A stretch of DNA of 64,000 nucleotides, taken from Actinomycetota bacterium. GTDB lineage: Bacteria > Actinomycetota > Actinomycetes > Nanopelagicales > Nanopelagicaceae. The stretch lies in contig CANFRP010000001.1 in NCBI GenBank assembly GCA_947449535.1, forward strand, positions 59,183-123,182. The letters run 5' to 3'. Positions within the stretch are counted from its first letter, which is position 1; each line of letters opens with the position of its first letter. A program made the position numbers and the translations under genes. Shown in pieces: positions 55,180-63,307 of this stretch. The notes under the pieces were generated by a model. The model ran no database searches. It was given only the letters and a program-made list of their open reading frames with translations, and was not told the origin of the DNA.

Positions 55180-55850
55180 TCACCGTCATCTACTTCTGGA
55201 AAATTTCGCTCTTCAATCTGCCGCTAGCGATAATTCATATGGCAACCGATCGATTGAGTTTGCGGAGAAATAAATCAATTACTTTCTACAAATCGCTCGG
55301 CACTGGCAAGGGAGCAACTTTTACTCCTCGGGATGCAGATACACGTCGATGGGGACTATTAGTTGTCATCGAAGAAAATAATTGGGAGAAATTCCACAAC
55401 TCCCCTCTTATTAATTCTTGGCGAAAATTTGCGGTCAGTGAATACTGCGCAAAAATGATCCCTATTGCTTCTCACGGACAGTGGGCGGGACGCGAGCCAT
55501 TTACTCCTTCGCTCACTCCGCCGACCGATACACGAATTGCTGCAATTACCCGGGCACGAATTAAGTGGAGTTTGCAATCTCTCTTTTGGAGAGCCGTGCC
55601 ACCAGTAACAAAGAGTTTGCATTCCAAAGCGGGGCTGGTTGCAGCCATCGGGATTGGTGAAGCTCCCCTGGGGCTTCAAGGAACATTCTCCATCTGGAGT
55701 GATTCGGCATCACTTCGCGAATTCGCCTATAAGGACCCAGCGCATGCCCAAGTTATTCAGGAGACCAAGGATCGTGCTTGGTATGCGGAGGAATTGTTCG
55801 CACGATTTGCCATAATTGAAGAACATGGGGAATTGTCCCCGCGTCGATAA
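55176..55850 (+). CDS. crtA: CrtA-like carotenoid oxygenase (spheroidene monooxygenase family)
   Basis: A 224-residue protein that follows the CrtA layout: KSLGTGKGATFTPRDADTRRWGLLVV, then SHGQWAGREPFTP, AAITRARIKWSLQSLFW, GIGEAPLGLQGTFSIW and the C-terminal FAYKDPAHAQVIQETKDRAWYAEELFARF. In purple bacteria CrtA adds a 2-keto group to spheroidene. The motif match is by eye from memory of the family. It is followed 14 bases later by cruF and preceded with a 4-base overlap by a hydrolase. The exact substrate here is inferred to be an acyclic carotenoid end group. Confidence 0.82.
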   Translation: MITVIYFWKISLFNLPLAIIHMATDRLSLRRNKSITFYKSLGTGKGATFTPRDADTRRWGLLVVIEENNWEKFHNSPLINSWRKFAVSEYCAKMIPIASHGQWAGREPFTPSLTPPTDTRIAAITRARIKWSLQSLFWRAVPPVTKSLHSKAGLVAAIGIGEAPLGLQGTFSIWSDSASLREFAYKDPAHAQVIQETKDRAWYAEELFARFAIIEEHGELSPRR

Positions 55851-55864
55851 GGCAGAATTAGGGC

Positions 55865-56677
55865 ATGTCGATCCGCAATTACCAACCTCGCAGACGAGAT
55901 CGTCGCGGAGCTACGACCTTTCAAAATATATTTCTCTACGCAATTCTCGCCCTCGCTATTGGATTACAAATCGCCTATCCACTTGTACATGGTGATGCAC
56001 TCCTTTATGTAACGATTGCAACTGTTTACAGCGCCGCTGGCTTGATGATTTTTCATTCGTGGATTTCCTATGGTGCGAGGTATTCCATTACTTATCTCGT
56101 CGTCGGTTTCTTCGGTGCGCTCTTGATCGAACACATTGGGCTGACTACAGGCTGGCCATTTGGAAAGTATTCATATGATGCTTCGCTAGGCGCCACTTTC
56201 TGGAAAATTCCGTTAATAGTTCCTTTTGCCTGGTTGATGATCTGTCATCCGATGTTGATTATTGCTCGTCGGTTTACCTCATTCTGGGTATTTCTTTATG
56301 GCGGTATCGGGCTAATGGCGTGGGATCTCTTTCTTGATCCCCAGATGGTTTCGGCTCATCGCTGGACTTGGGAAGCCAGCTCCACTCATGTTCCCTTCCA
56401 ACCAGAAATTCCACTATCAAATGCTGCCGGTTGGTTATTTGCCGGAATGGGACTGATGGCACTTCTTCATTTCTTGCTACCCAAAGAGCGCCGAAAAATT
56501 GGTGCAAATTCTGCTGCGGTAAATATTTTTCTTGAATGGACTCTCTTCTCGGGAATCATCGGAAATCTCTTTTTCTTCCATCGTCCGGGCGTAGCTTTAA
56601 TTGGTGGACTGGTTATGGGAGCAGTACTCCTTCCTTATCTCTTCACCCTTCGTATGGGCCGTCCGGAATCTGTCTAG
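55865..56677 (+). CDS. cruF: Carotenoid 1,2-hydratase CruF (DUF422 family)
   Basis: A 270-residue membrane protein with about seven to eight spans. Family marks are EHIGLTTGWPFGKYSYDASLGA, IPLIVPFAWLMI, the acidic MAWDLFLDPQMV and WEASSTHVPFQPEIPLSNAAGWL. CruF hydrates the end group of acyclic carotenoids to give a 1-hydroxy group, as in myxol and deinoxanthin synthesis. A CAGAAT hexamer 6 bases before the ATG may be a weak internal promoter. Its stop overlaps the glycosyltransferase start as TAGTG. Confidence 0.9.
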   Translation: MSIRNYQPRRRDRRGATTFQNIFLYAILALAIGLQIAYPLVHGDALLYVTIATVYSAAGLMIFHSWISYGARYSITYLVVGFFGALLIEHIGLTTGWPFGKYSYDASLGATFWKIPLIVPFAWLMICHPMLIIARRFTSFWVFLYGGIGLMAWDLFLDPQMVSAHRWTWEASSTHVPFQPEIPLSNAAGWLFAGMGLMALLHFLLPKERRKIGANSAAVNIFLEWTLFSGIIGNLFFFHRPGVALIGGLVMGAVLLPYLFTLRMGRPESV

Positions 56678-57750
56678 TGCTCCCCTATATTCTTTCGGTA
56701 ATTGCACTAGTTCTTACATTAATTAATGCAGTCACAATGCGAGTTGTATCGCCATATATGGCCCAACTCGTGGATGAATCGGTAGGCCTGCTTGTTCCGA
56801 TGCGCAATGAAGAGAGGAATGTGGAGGAAGTAATTCCCGCACTCCTTGATCAGAAAGAACTCTCTCGATATGAGATCATCGTTATCAACGATGGTTCTAC
56901 CGACAACACAGCTGCGCTTTTGCAAAAATTCGGTAGCAAGATTTCAGTGAAAAATGGCGCCCCATTGCCTGAGGGATGGATGGGCAAGAGCCACGCGCTT
57001 CACTACGTGGCAATGAGATCTACCAGTGAATATTTAGTCTTTGTCGATGCCGATGTACGTCTCAATCCACACGCAGTTGCCGCGGCAATTTCCTCGATGA
57101 AGAGGTGGGGTTGGGATTTCTCCTCGCCATACCCAAAGCAAATTGCAAAATCTTTACTCGAGCTTCTCATTCAACCTTTATTGCAATGGTCGTGGCTAGC
57201 TAGCGTTCCACTCTTATTTGCAGAGCGGATGAAAGTGCCCTCCATGGTTATCGCTAATGGCCAATTTTTCATTGTGAAGCGTGCGGCCTACATCGCTATT
57301 GGCGGACATGAGTCAATCAAGGGTGAGGTCCTCGATGATCTCGAGCTTGCCCGCGCGCTCTCCCGGGCCGGCTTTACCGGCGGTGTTGCAGAAGGTAGCG
57401 CTGTGGCTACTTGTCGCATGTACAACACGGGAGAAGAACTTACAGAGGGATATACCAAGTCATTGTGGCGGGCATTTGGATCTCCGATCGGAACATTTAT
57501 TGCCGTAGCAATTCTTTTCTGGACCGGAATTTTCCCGGTGATAGCAGTGGCAAATGGCTCTTCGGCTGCGCTCTTGGCGCTGGATTGCATCATGCTCTCT
57601 CGAATAATTGCCGCACTTCGCACTCGTACTAATCCAGTTCTCGCTTTTCTCCACCCCGCAGCCGTATTTGCTTTAATAATTCTGATCGCCCTTTCCTGGA
57701 AGAGAAAATCAGAGGGTAGATTGCAATGGCGTGGGCGCACCCTCTCATGA
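56677..57750 (+). CDS. GT2 glycosyltransferase, CruG-like
   Basis: With the GTG at 56677, overlapping the cruF stop by one base, the protein has 357 residues: an N-terminal span, a GT-A glycosyltransferase domain and two to three C-terminal spans (about 278-295, 325-345). Catalytic marks are LLVPMRNEERNVEEV, VINDGSTDNTA, FVDADVRLNPHA (DxD-like) and GEVLDDLELARAL. Its neighbours cruF and a carotenoid desaturase suggest it glycosylates the hydroxylated carotenoid, as CruG does in cyanobacteria. The sugar is unknown. It overlaps the desaturase by 4 bases. Confidence 0.85.
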   Translation: MLPYILSVIALVLTLINAVTMRVVSPYMAQLVDESVGLLVPMRNEERNVEEVIPALLDQKELSRYEIIVINDGSTDNTAALLQKFGSKISVKNGAPLPEGWMGKSHALHYVAMRSTSEYLVFVDADVRLNPHAVAAAISSMKRWGWDFSSPYPKQIAKSLLELLIQPLLQWSWLASVPLLFAERMKVPSMVIANGQFFIVKRAAYIAIGGHESIKGEVLDDLELARALSRAGFTGGVAEGSAVATCRMYNTGEELTEGYTKSLWRAFGSPIGTFIAVAILFWTGIFPVIAVANGSSAALLALDCIMLSRIIAALRTRTNPVLAFLHPAAVFALIILIALSWKRKSEGRLQWRGRTLS

Positions 57751-59243
57751 AGAAGATAATTGTTATTGGCGGCGGCATGGGCGGAATGGCCGCAGCCGCG
57801 CGATTAGCTAAAGCAGGACACTCGGTTCAGCTCTTTGAAAGTGCCAACTTCCTTGGTGGCAAGTGCCGCACTGAGTGGATCGGTGATTACGCATTTGATA
57901 CCGGTCCTTCACTTCTCACACTTCCCGCGGTCTATCGCGATCTCTTTATTAAGACTGGCAAGCGAATTGAGCATGTTCTCAAAATTAACCCAGTCGATCC
58001 AGCGTTTGATTACCACTTCGCCGATGGCACACACCTCTCTTTTCCTAATCTCTCCATCCCCAAAATTTGCGAAGAGATAGATCGCGTGTTGGGTAAGAAA
58101 TCTGGGGATGAATGGCATCGGCTCATGCAGCGGGCAGAACAAATGTGGGATGTTTCCCGTGGGCCATTCATTGAATCAGAGCTCACTTCGATGGTCTCCC
58201 TGATTAAACGCTCGGGAATTTTGCGAGACCTTCGCACTATTTCTCCATTTACCTCGCTTCGCAAATACACCTCGCGATTTACCTCAGATCCCTATCTCAC
58301 AAAAATTATCGATCGATATGCCACTTACACTGGCTCTGATCCGCGAAAAGTTCCGGCCGTACTTCTGACGATCGCATTTATGGAGAGCACATTTGGTGCT
58401 TGGCATATCGAAGGTGGAATCGGACAATTAGCACTTGCACTGGAAGATCGAATTCGCCAGCTTGGTGTGGAGATTTCGCTCAATGCCGAAGTCTGCGAGA
58501 TTCTCACTAGCAATGGAGTTGCTACCGGCGTGAAGCTTGCAAACGGGCAAGAGTTCTCAGCCGATGTAGTTGTAGCCAATGCCGATGCGGAATATATCTA
58601 TAACAAATTAATTGCTCCCGATCTGAAAATTGTTGGTAAGGAACGGAAGAAATTGGCAAAAGCCGAGAAATCTTTAGCGGGATTCTCGCTCTTACTAGGT
58701 CTCGATAATTCAAAAATTTCTGGTGATCTTCCCCAACTCAATCATCACAACGTCTACTTTCCAGAAAATTACGACGCCGAATTCGATCAGATCTTTGATC
58801 AGAAGATTCCGGTGCAAGACCCCACTATTTACATCTGCTCACCGCAAGATCCTTTGATGGTGAAGGGCGCCAATAAAGAGGCATGGTTTGTTTTGGTCAA
58901 CGCCCCGCGGCATGATCCCAAAAGCGGATACGACTGGAGTAAGAATCCAGGTGAGTATGCGAATTCGCTGATTGCGCATCTCGATCGCCTTGGTCTTCGC
59001 GTCTCTGAGCGATTGGATGTCATGGAATTTCGCACGCCACTAGATCTTGAGCAATCGGTCAAAGCTCCGGGCGGCTCAATTTATGGAACTTCGAGCAATG
59101 GATCGCGTTCGGCATTCTTGCGCGCAAGAAATCGTTCTCCGCTCAAGAATTTATATTGTGTCGGTGGATCTGCTCATCCTGGGGGTGGGTTACCGCTGGT
59201 GGGAATCAGCGCAGAAATTGTCGCCGAAGCGATTATGAAGTAG
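57747..59243 (+). CDS. crtD: CrtD-like carotenoid 3,4-desaturase
   Basis: A 498-residue FAD-dependent desaturase of the CrtI superfamily. The N-terminal dinucleotide motif IIVIGGGMGGMAAAARLAKAG is followed by FDTGPSLLTLPAVYRDLF, and the C-terminal FAD loop VGGSAHPGGGLPLVGISAEIVAEA fits the CrtD-type enzymes that desaturate 1-hydroxy carotenoids. A separate phytoene desaturase (crtI) is encoded at 61823, so this one likely acts later. The ATG overlaps the glycosyltransferase stop as ATGA. The 3' end overlaps the convergent phosphotransferase gene by 11 bases. CrtO-like or other roles are possible. Confidence 0.82.
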   Translation: MKKIIVIGGGMGGMAAAARLAKAGHSVQLFESANFLGGKCRTEWIGDYAFDTGPSLLTLPAVYRDLFIKTGKRIEHVLKINPVDPAFDYHFADGTHLSFPNLSIPKICEEIDRVLGKKSGDEWHRLMQRAEQMWDVSRGPFIESELTSMVSLIKRSGILRDLRTISPFTSLRKYTSRFTSDPYLTKIIDRYATYTGSDPRKVPAVLLTIAFMESTFGAWHIEGGIGQLALALEDRIRQLGVEISLNAEVCEILTSNGVATGVKLANGQEFSADVVVANADAEYIYNKLIAPDLKIVGKERKKLAKAEKSLAGFSLLLGLDNSKISGDLPQLNHHNVYFPENYDAEFDQIFDQKIPVQDPTIYICSPQDPLMVKGANKEAWFVLVNAPRHDPKSGYDWSKNPGEYANSLIAHLDRLGLRVSERLDVMEFRTPLDLEQSVKAPGGSIYGTSSNGSRSAFLRARNRSPLKNLYCVGGSAHPGGGLPLVGISAEIVAEAIMK

Positions 59244-59856
59244 CTAACTTTCGATATGTGTGACGAGAAAGTGAAAGAAATGAAATTACCTGCATCACTA
59301 ACCAAGCTACCGAAATAGTTGTTACCAGTTTTACATCGAGTAAATAAGCCAGAATCGCAACCGTCAGAAGAATCGCTCGAACGGGTCGTTCGGCAATTGT
59401 CACAAAATCTATTTCTTTATACCCCAGACCAGATGTTCGAGCCCGAAGATATTCTTGAGTTGATGCCAGCATCCAGGCAAAGAAAATAACTACTGAAGGC
59501 GCACCTATCCGGTAGAAGGCAATCACCCAGAGCACTTCGCTGATGCGATCTGCTAATGAATCCCAGAGTGCGCCGCGAGTTGAAATTTTACCAGTGATGA
59601 TTGCCAGGGATCCATCAATGCCATCTAGGACTAGGGAAAGAACAATTAAAACTGGTCCCCACCACGTACGCGCCGAGAGTACTAACCCGAGGGCGGCAAT
59701 CACGCCACCGAGCGTTACTGCATTGGGCGAGATCCGAAAAAAGCGAAGTGGTTTGATCAGAAAAAAAGAAACAGTGAGCCATCCTTTTACAACTGGATTC
59801 ATCTGCACTCCTCCATGCAGCGAACTCCAGTGCTCAAAGAATTGCGTGCGCTTCAT
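59233..59856 (-). CDS. CDP-alcohol phosphatidyltransferase family protein
   Basis: A 207-residue membrane enzyme with about six spans. The family motif is present as DGIDGSLAIITGKISTRGALWDSLAD: all four aspartates and both glycines are in register, but the usual Arg after the Ala is Ile. Members join a CDP-activated lipid or alcohol to an alcohol acceptor, making phospholipid heads or inositol lipids. The acceptor cannot be told. It overlaps metF by 4 bases and is convergent with the CrtD-like gene. Confidence 0.83.
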   Translation of the reverse strand: MKRTQFFEHWSSLHGGVQMNPVVKGWLTVSFFLIKPLRFFRISPNAVTLGGVIAALGLVLSARTWWGPVLIVLSLVLDGIDGSLAIITGKISTRGALWDSLADRISEVLWVIAFYRIGAPSVVIFFAWMLASTQEYLRARTSGLGYKEIDFVTIAERPVRAILLTVAILAYLLDVKLVTTISVAWLVMQVISFLSLSRHTYRKLATS

Positions 59857-60707
59857 CGTCGATCAAAACCTAAATTCTTCGCGATTTCTACAGTAGCTGG
59901 CGAAGTATTCATGGTGTAAAAGTGAAGACCCGGAACTCCTGCATCCAAAAGCTCTTGACATAGCTCTGTAGCAATCTCGATACCCAATGCTCGAACCGCT
60001 TCGTTATCTTCGCCCAGCGCTGCAAATCGCTTCTCAATGTGAGCAGGTATGGGAGTGCCACCCAGCTCTGCCATGCGTTTTATTTGTTTGAGATTACTAA
60101 TCGGCAAAATTCCCGCAATGACGGGTAAGGATGATCCCTTGCTCTTTAATTTATCAACAAGTGAGACCCAGCGATCAGCTTCAAAGAAGAATTGAGTCGT
60201 CGCAAATGTTGCACCGAGCTCTTCTTTGCGAATCAGTACATCTACATCTTTTTCAAAATCACCATGACTGGCTGGATGTCCATCTGGGAAGGCAGCAACC
60301 CCAACTTCTAATCCACCTGCTTGCACCGCAAGCTCTACAAGTTGATCAGCATGATCAAAGCCTTCAGGGGTGCTGAGCCACGGAGATGAGGGTCCACCTA
60401 CCGGATCTCCACGAAGGGCAAGAATCGATTTAATGCCGGCAGCTTTGTAATGGCCGAGTATTTGAGTTAATTCACTCTTAGTTGAACCCACACATGTGAG
60501 ATGCGCGACGGTATCAATTCCAGTTTTGGAAGTGATCTCTTCAGTAATGCGGATTGTTCGATCGCGCGTTGATCCACCAGCGCCATAAGTGACCGAGATG
60601 AAATCAGGCTTTAGTGGGGCAAGCCCTTCCATCGCTTCCCACAGACGATCTTCGCCAGCGCTATCTTTGGGTGGAAAGAACTCCACCGAAAATGTTGGGC
60701 TACCCAT
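59853..60707 (-). CDS. metF: 5,10-methylenetetrahydrofolate reductase
   Basis: Flavoenzyme that makes 5-methyltetrahydrofolate for methionine synthesis. The 284-residue barrel has SVEFFPPKD at the N-terminus, FISVTYGAGGSTRDRT, ALRGDPVGG, and ATTQFFFEAD with later AGILPISN. The ATG at 60707 has a TAACCT hexamer 8 bases upstream and no ribosome site, so it looks leaderless. It is divergent from crtE across only 24 bases. Confidence 0.95.
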   Translation of the reverse strand: MGSPTFSVEFFPPKDSAGEDRLWEAMEGLAPLKPDFISVTYGAGGSTRDRTIRITEEITSKTGIDTVAHLTCVGSTKSELTQILGHYKAAGIKSILALRGDPVGGPSSPWLSTPEGFDHADQLVELAVQAGGLEVGVAAFPDGHPASHGDFEKDVDVLIRKEELGATFATTQFFFEADRWVSLVDKLKSKGSSLPVIAGILPISNLKQIKRMAELGGTPIPAHIEKRFAALGEDNEAVRALGIEIATELCQELLDAGVPGLHFYTMNTSPATVEIAKNLGFDRR

Positions 60708-60715
60708 AACGAGGC

Positions 60716-60725
60716 AGGTTACCCT
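60716..60725. promoter_or_regulatory. Overlapping divergent -10 elements for metF and crtE
   Basis: AGGTTACCCT holds two -10-like hexamers that overlap by two bases. TACCCT on the plus strand (60720-60725) is 6 bases before the crtE ATG. TAACCT on the minus strand (60721-60716) is 8 bases before the metF ATG. The whole intergenic gap is 24 bases, so both -35 regions must lie inside the opposite coding sequence. Confidence 0.6.
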
Positions 60726-60731
60726 TGCCGT

Positions 60732-61808
60732 ATGGATTTTGCCGAAGATTTGAGCCTTAAAGGCTTACGTAATTCCACAAATGAATCGCTAGCGCGATTT
60801 AGCGGCCAAGAATCCAATTACTTGCGAGATATTGGCTCAGAACTGGACCCAGTCGCAACTGTCATGGAGAAATTCTTACTGGATAGCGGCAAGCGTCTGC
60901 GCCCGATCTTTGCACTTGTGGGATTCCTCGGTACCGGATCTGTACTTTCAGAATCGATGATTTCGGCATGCGCATCATTAGAGCTAGTTCATGTATGTGC
61001 ACTGATGCACGATGACGTTATGGATTGCTCGGATACTCGTCGCGGAGCCCCATCTGTTCACAAAGCATTTGAAACAATGCACCGCGAAAAAGGTTTGGGC
61101 GGAAATGATGAGCAATTTGGAATTTCATCGGCAATACTCATGGGAGACCTTGCGCTAATTTGGTCAGCAAAAATGTTGCACACTTCCGGAATTGATTCCG
61201 AAACTTTAGTCCGCTCGCAAATAGTTTATGATGAAATGCGGATCGAATTGATGGCGGGCCAGTACCTAGATGTTTATGAGCAAGTCCTCGGTACCGAAAG
61301 TGTAGAGCGCTCACTTAAAGTAGCTCGATACAAATCCGGTAAGTACACCATTGAGCGCCCCCTCCACTTTGGTGCAGCACTGGGTAGCAAGACCCCAGAA
61401 AAGATTATGGATATGTATTCGCACTACGGGCTTCCCCTGGGCGAAGCCTTTCAATTACGCGATGATGTATTGGGAATATTTGGCAATCCAGAAGAGACTG
61501 GAAAACCAGCAGGCGATGATTTACGGGAAGGCAAACGCACAGTTCTCTTGGCTAAGACCATGGAGCGAGCGACCCCAGCGCAGCGGGCAACACTTCATTC
61601 ATTTCTTGGTAATTCTGATCTCACTTTTGAAGGGGTCGAAGAAGCGCGCTCCATCATTACCGGTAGTGGCGCGTTGGCAGAGCTTGAAGAGTTAATAACA
61701 TCACTTACTGTCGAGGCGACATCAGCGCTAGATCATGGTGGAATAACACCAGTTGCTCATTCCTTGTTGAATGAACTCTCTTCCTATGTCACCCAACGCA
61801 AACTCTAA
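60732..61808 (+). CDS. crtE: Geranylgeranyl diphosphate synthase
   Basis: Prenyl transferase that elongates FPP or GPP to GGPP for carotenoids. The 358-residue protein has GKRLRPIFAL, the first aspartate motif in LMHDDVMDCSDTRRG and the second region QLRDDVLGIFGNPEETGKPAGDD. The bulky residues before the first motif are consistent with a C20 product, but chain length cannot be fixed by eye. The ATG is chosen because a TACCCT hexamer lies exactly 6 bases upstream. crtI follows after 14 bases. Confidence 0.92.
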   Translation: MDFAEDLSLKGLRNSTNESLARFSGQESNYLRDIGSELDPVATVMEKFLLDSGKRLRPIFALVGFLGTGSVLSESMISACASLELVHVCALMHDDVMDCSDTRRGAPSVHKAFETMHREKGLGGNDEQFGISSAILMGDLALIWSAKMLHTSGIDSETLVRSQIVYDEMRIELMAGQYLDVYEQVLGTESVERSLKVARYKSGKYTIERPLHFGAALGSKTPEKIMDMYSHYGLPLGEAFQLRDDVLGIFGNPEETGKPAGDDLREGKRTVLLAKTMERATPAQRATLHSFLGNSDLTFEGVEEARSIITGSGALAELEELITSLTVEATSALDHGGITPVAHSLLNELSSYVTQRKL

Positions 61809-61822
61809 TAAACGGAGATCTC

Positions 61823-63307
61823 ATGGTACGCAGAGTTAAAGGTCGGACTGATCACGTTGTGATTGTTGGCGCAGGGCTGGGTGGCTTAAGTGCGGCACTT
61901 CGTTTAGCAGGCGCTGGCCGCAAAGTAACTGTTGTCGAACGCGAGAGCGTTCCGGGTGGGCGCAATGGGCTACTTCAAAAAGATGGATATTCATTCGATA
62001 CTGGTCCATCTGTACTAACGATGCCAAGTTTGATTCAAGATGCGCTTTCATGCGTTGGTGAAGATCTTAAAGATTGGCTCGAATTAGCACCGCTCGATCC
62101 GCTATATCGAGCTTTTTACCATGATGGTTCCCAACTCGATGTTCATGCAGATACTGCGCGCATGCAAGAAGAGATTCGCAATGTCATTGGTGGCGAAGAG
62201 GCAGCAGGTTATGGCCGATATGTAGATTTTGTAACTAAGTTATATAAGTATGAGATGAATGATTTCATCGACAAAAATATTGATTCACCGCTCAATCTTT
62301 TGACCCCGAATCTCGCTCGGCTAGTTGCACTCGGTGGGTTCCGCCGGCTGGCTCCCAAAGTAAATGAATTTCTGAAAGACCATCGAACCCAAAAGGTTTA
62401 TTCCTTCCAGGCTATGTATGCCGGGGTAAGCCCCCAGCAAGCACTCGCCATCTACGCAGTCATCGCCTATATGGATTCAGTGAATGGTGTCTTCTTCCCT
62501 AAGGGAGGAATGCATGCAGTTCCGCGCGCACTTGCTGGTGCGGCTGCAAAGCACGGAGTTGAATTCAAATACAACTCCACGGTCACCACAGTTGAACATT
62601 CCAATGGCCGTGCCACCGCCGTGATTACCGAATCTGGCGAGCGGATTGAGTGCGATGCGCTGATTCTCAATCCTGATTTGCCTGTCGCCTATCGCGAACT
62701 TCTCGGCACAATGCCAGCACAAGTTAAACGTCTTAATTACTCACCTTCATGCGTAACGCTTCTCGCCGGATCGAGCAAGACCTATGACCATTTGGCTCAC
62801 CACAATATTCACTTTGGTGAATCGTGGGAGGGCGTCTTCGATGAATTGATCACCAAGAAAACTTTGATGAGTGACCCTAGCTTGCTCGTCACAGTCCCTA
62901 CATATGACGACAAAGATCTTGCACCTGCAGGTAAGTCCTCGTATTACATCCTCTTCCCTACCCCCAATCTAACTGCAGATATCGATTGGAAGATTGAAGG
63001 CCCGCGCTATCGCGACCGAATGATCGCCACGATGGAAGCTCGTGGTTATGTTGGCTTTGGAGATTCGATCGAAACCGAACACCTCACCACCCCATTGGAT
63101 TGGCAAGCACAAGGCATGGAGGCGGGCGCACCTTTTGCAAGCGCGCATACTTTCTTCCAGACCGGACCATTTCGCCCAAAGAATTTAGCTAAAGGCTTTG
63201 AGAATGTGGTCTTTGCGGGCTCGGGAACCCAGCCAGGAGTTGGAGTGCCGATGGTGCTGATCTCCGGACGCTTGGCGGCCGAACGAATTGTTGGAGATAT
63301 TAAGTAA
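61823..63307 (+). CDS. crtI: Phytoene desaturase
   Basis: FAD enzyme that desaturates phytoene stepwise to lycopene or a related acyclic carotenoid. The 494-residue protein has VVIVGAGLGGLSAALRLAGAG, the FDTGPSVLTMPSLI segment, VNGVFFPKGGMHAVPRAL and the C-terminal GSGTQPGVGVPMVLISGRLAAE. It has a GGAG ribosome site and lies 14 bases after crtE. Phytoene synthase (crtB), often the next gene in actinobacteria, is missing here, and the next gene (apt) is convergent and overlaps by 8 bases. Confidence 0.93.
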   Translation: MVRRVKGRTDHVVIVGAGLGGLSAALRLAGAGRKVTVVERESVPGGRNGLLQKDGYSFDTGPSVLTMPSLIQDALSCVGEDLKDWLELAPLDPLYRAFYHDGSQLDVHADTARMQEEIRNVIGGEEAAGYGRYVDFVTKLYKYEMNDFIDKNIDSPLNLLTPNLARLVALGGFRRLAPKVNEFLKDHRTQKVYSFQAMYAGVSPQQALAIYAVIAYMDSVNGVFFPKGGMHAVPRALAGAAAKHGVEFKYNSTVTTVEHSNGRATAVITESGERIECDALILNPDLPVAYRELLGTMPAQVKRLNYSPSCVTLLAGSSKTYDHLAHHNIHFGESWEGVFDELITKKTLMSDPSLLVTVPTYDDKDLAPAGKSSYYILFPTPNLTADIDWKIEGPRYRDRMIATMEARGYVGFGDSIETEHLTTPLDWQAQGMEAGAPFASAHTFFQTGPFRPKNLAKGFENVVFAGSGTQPGVGVPMVLISGRLAAERIVGDIK

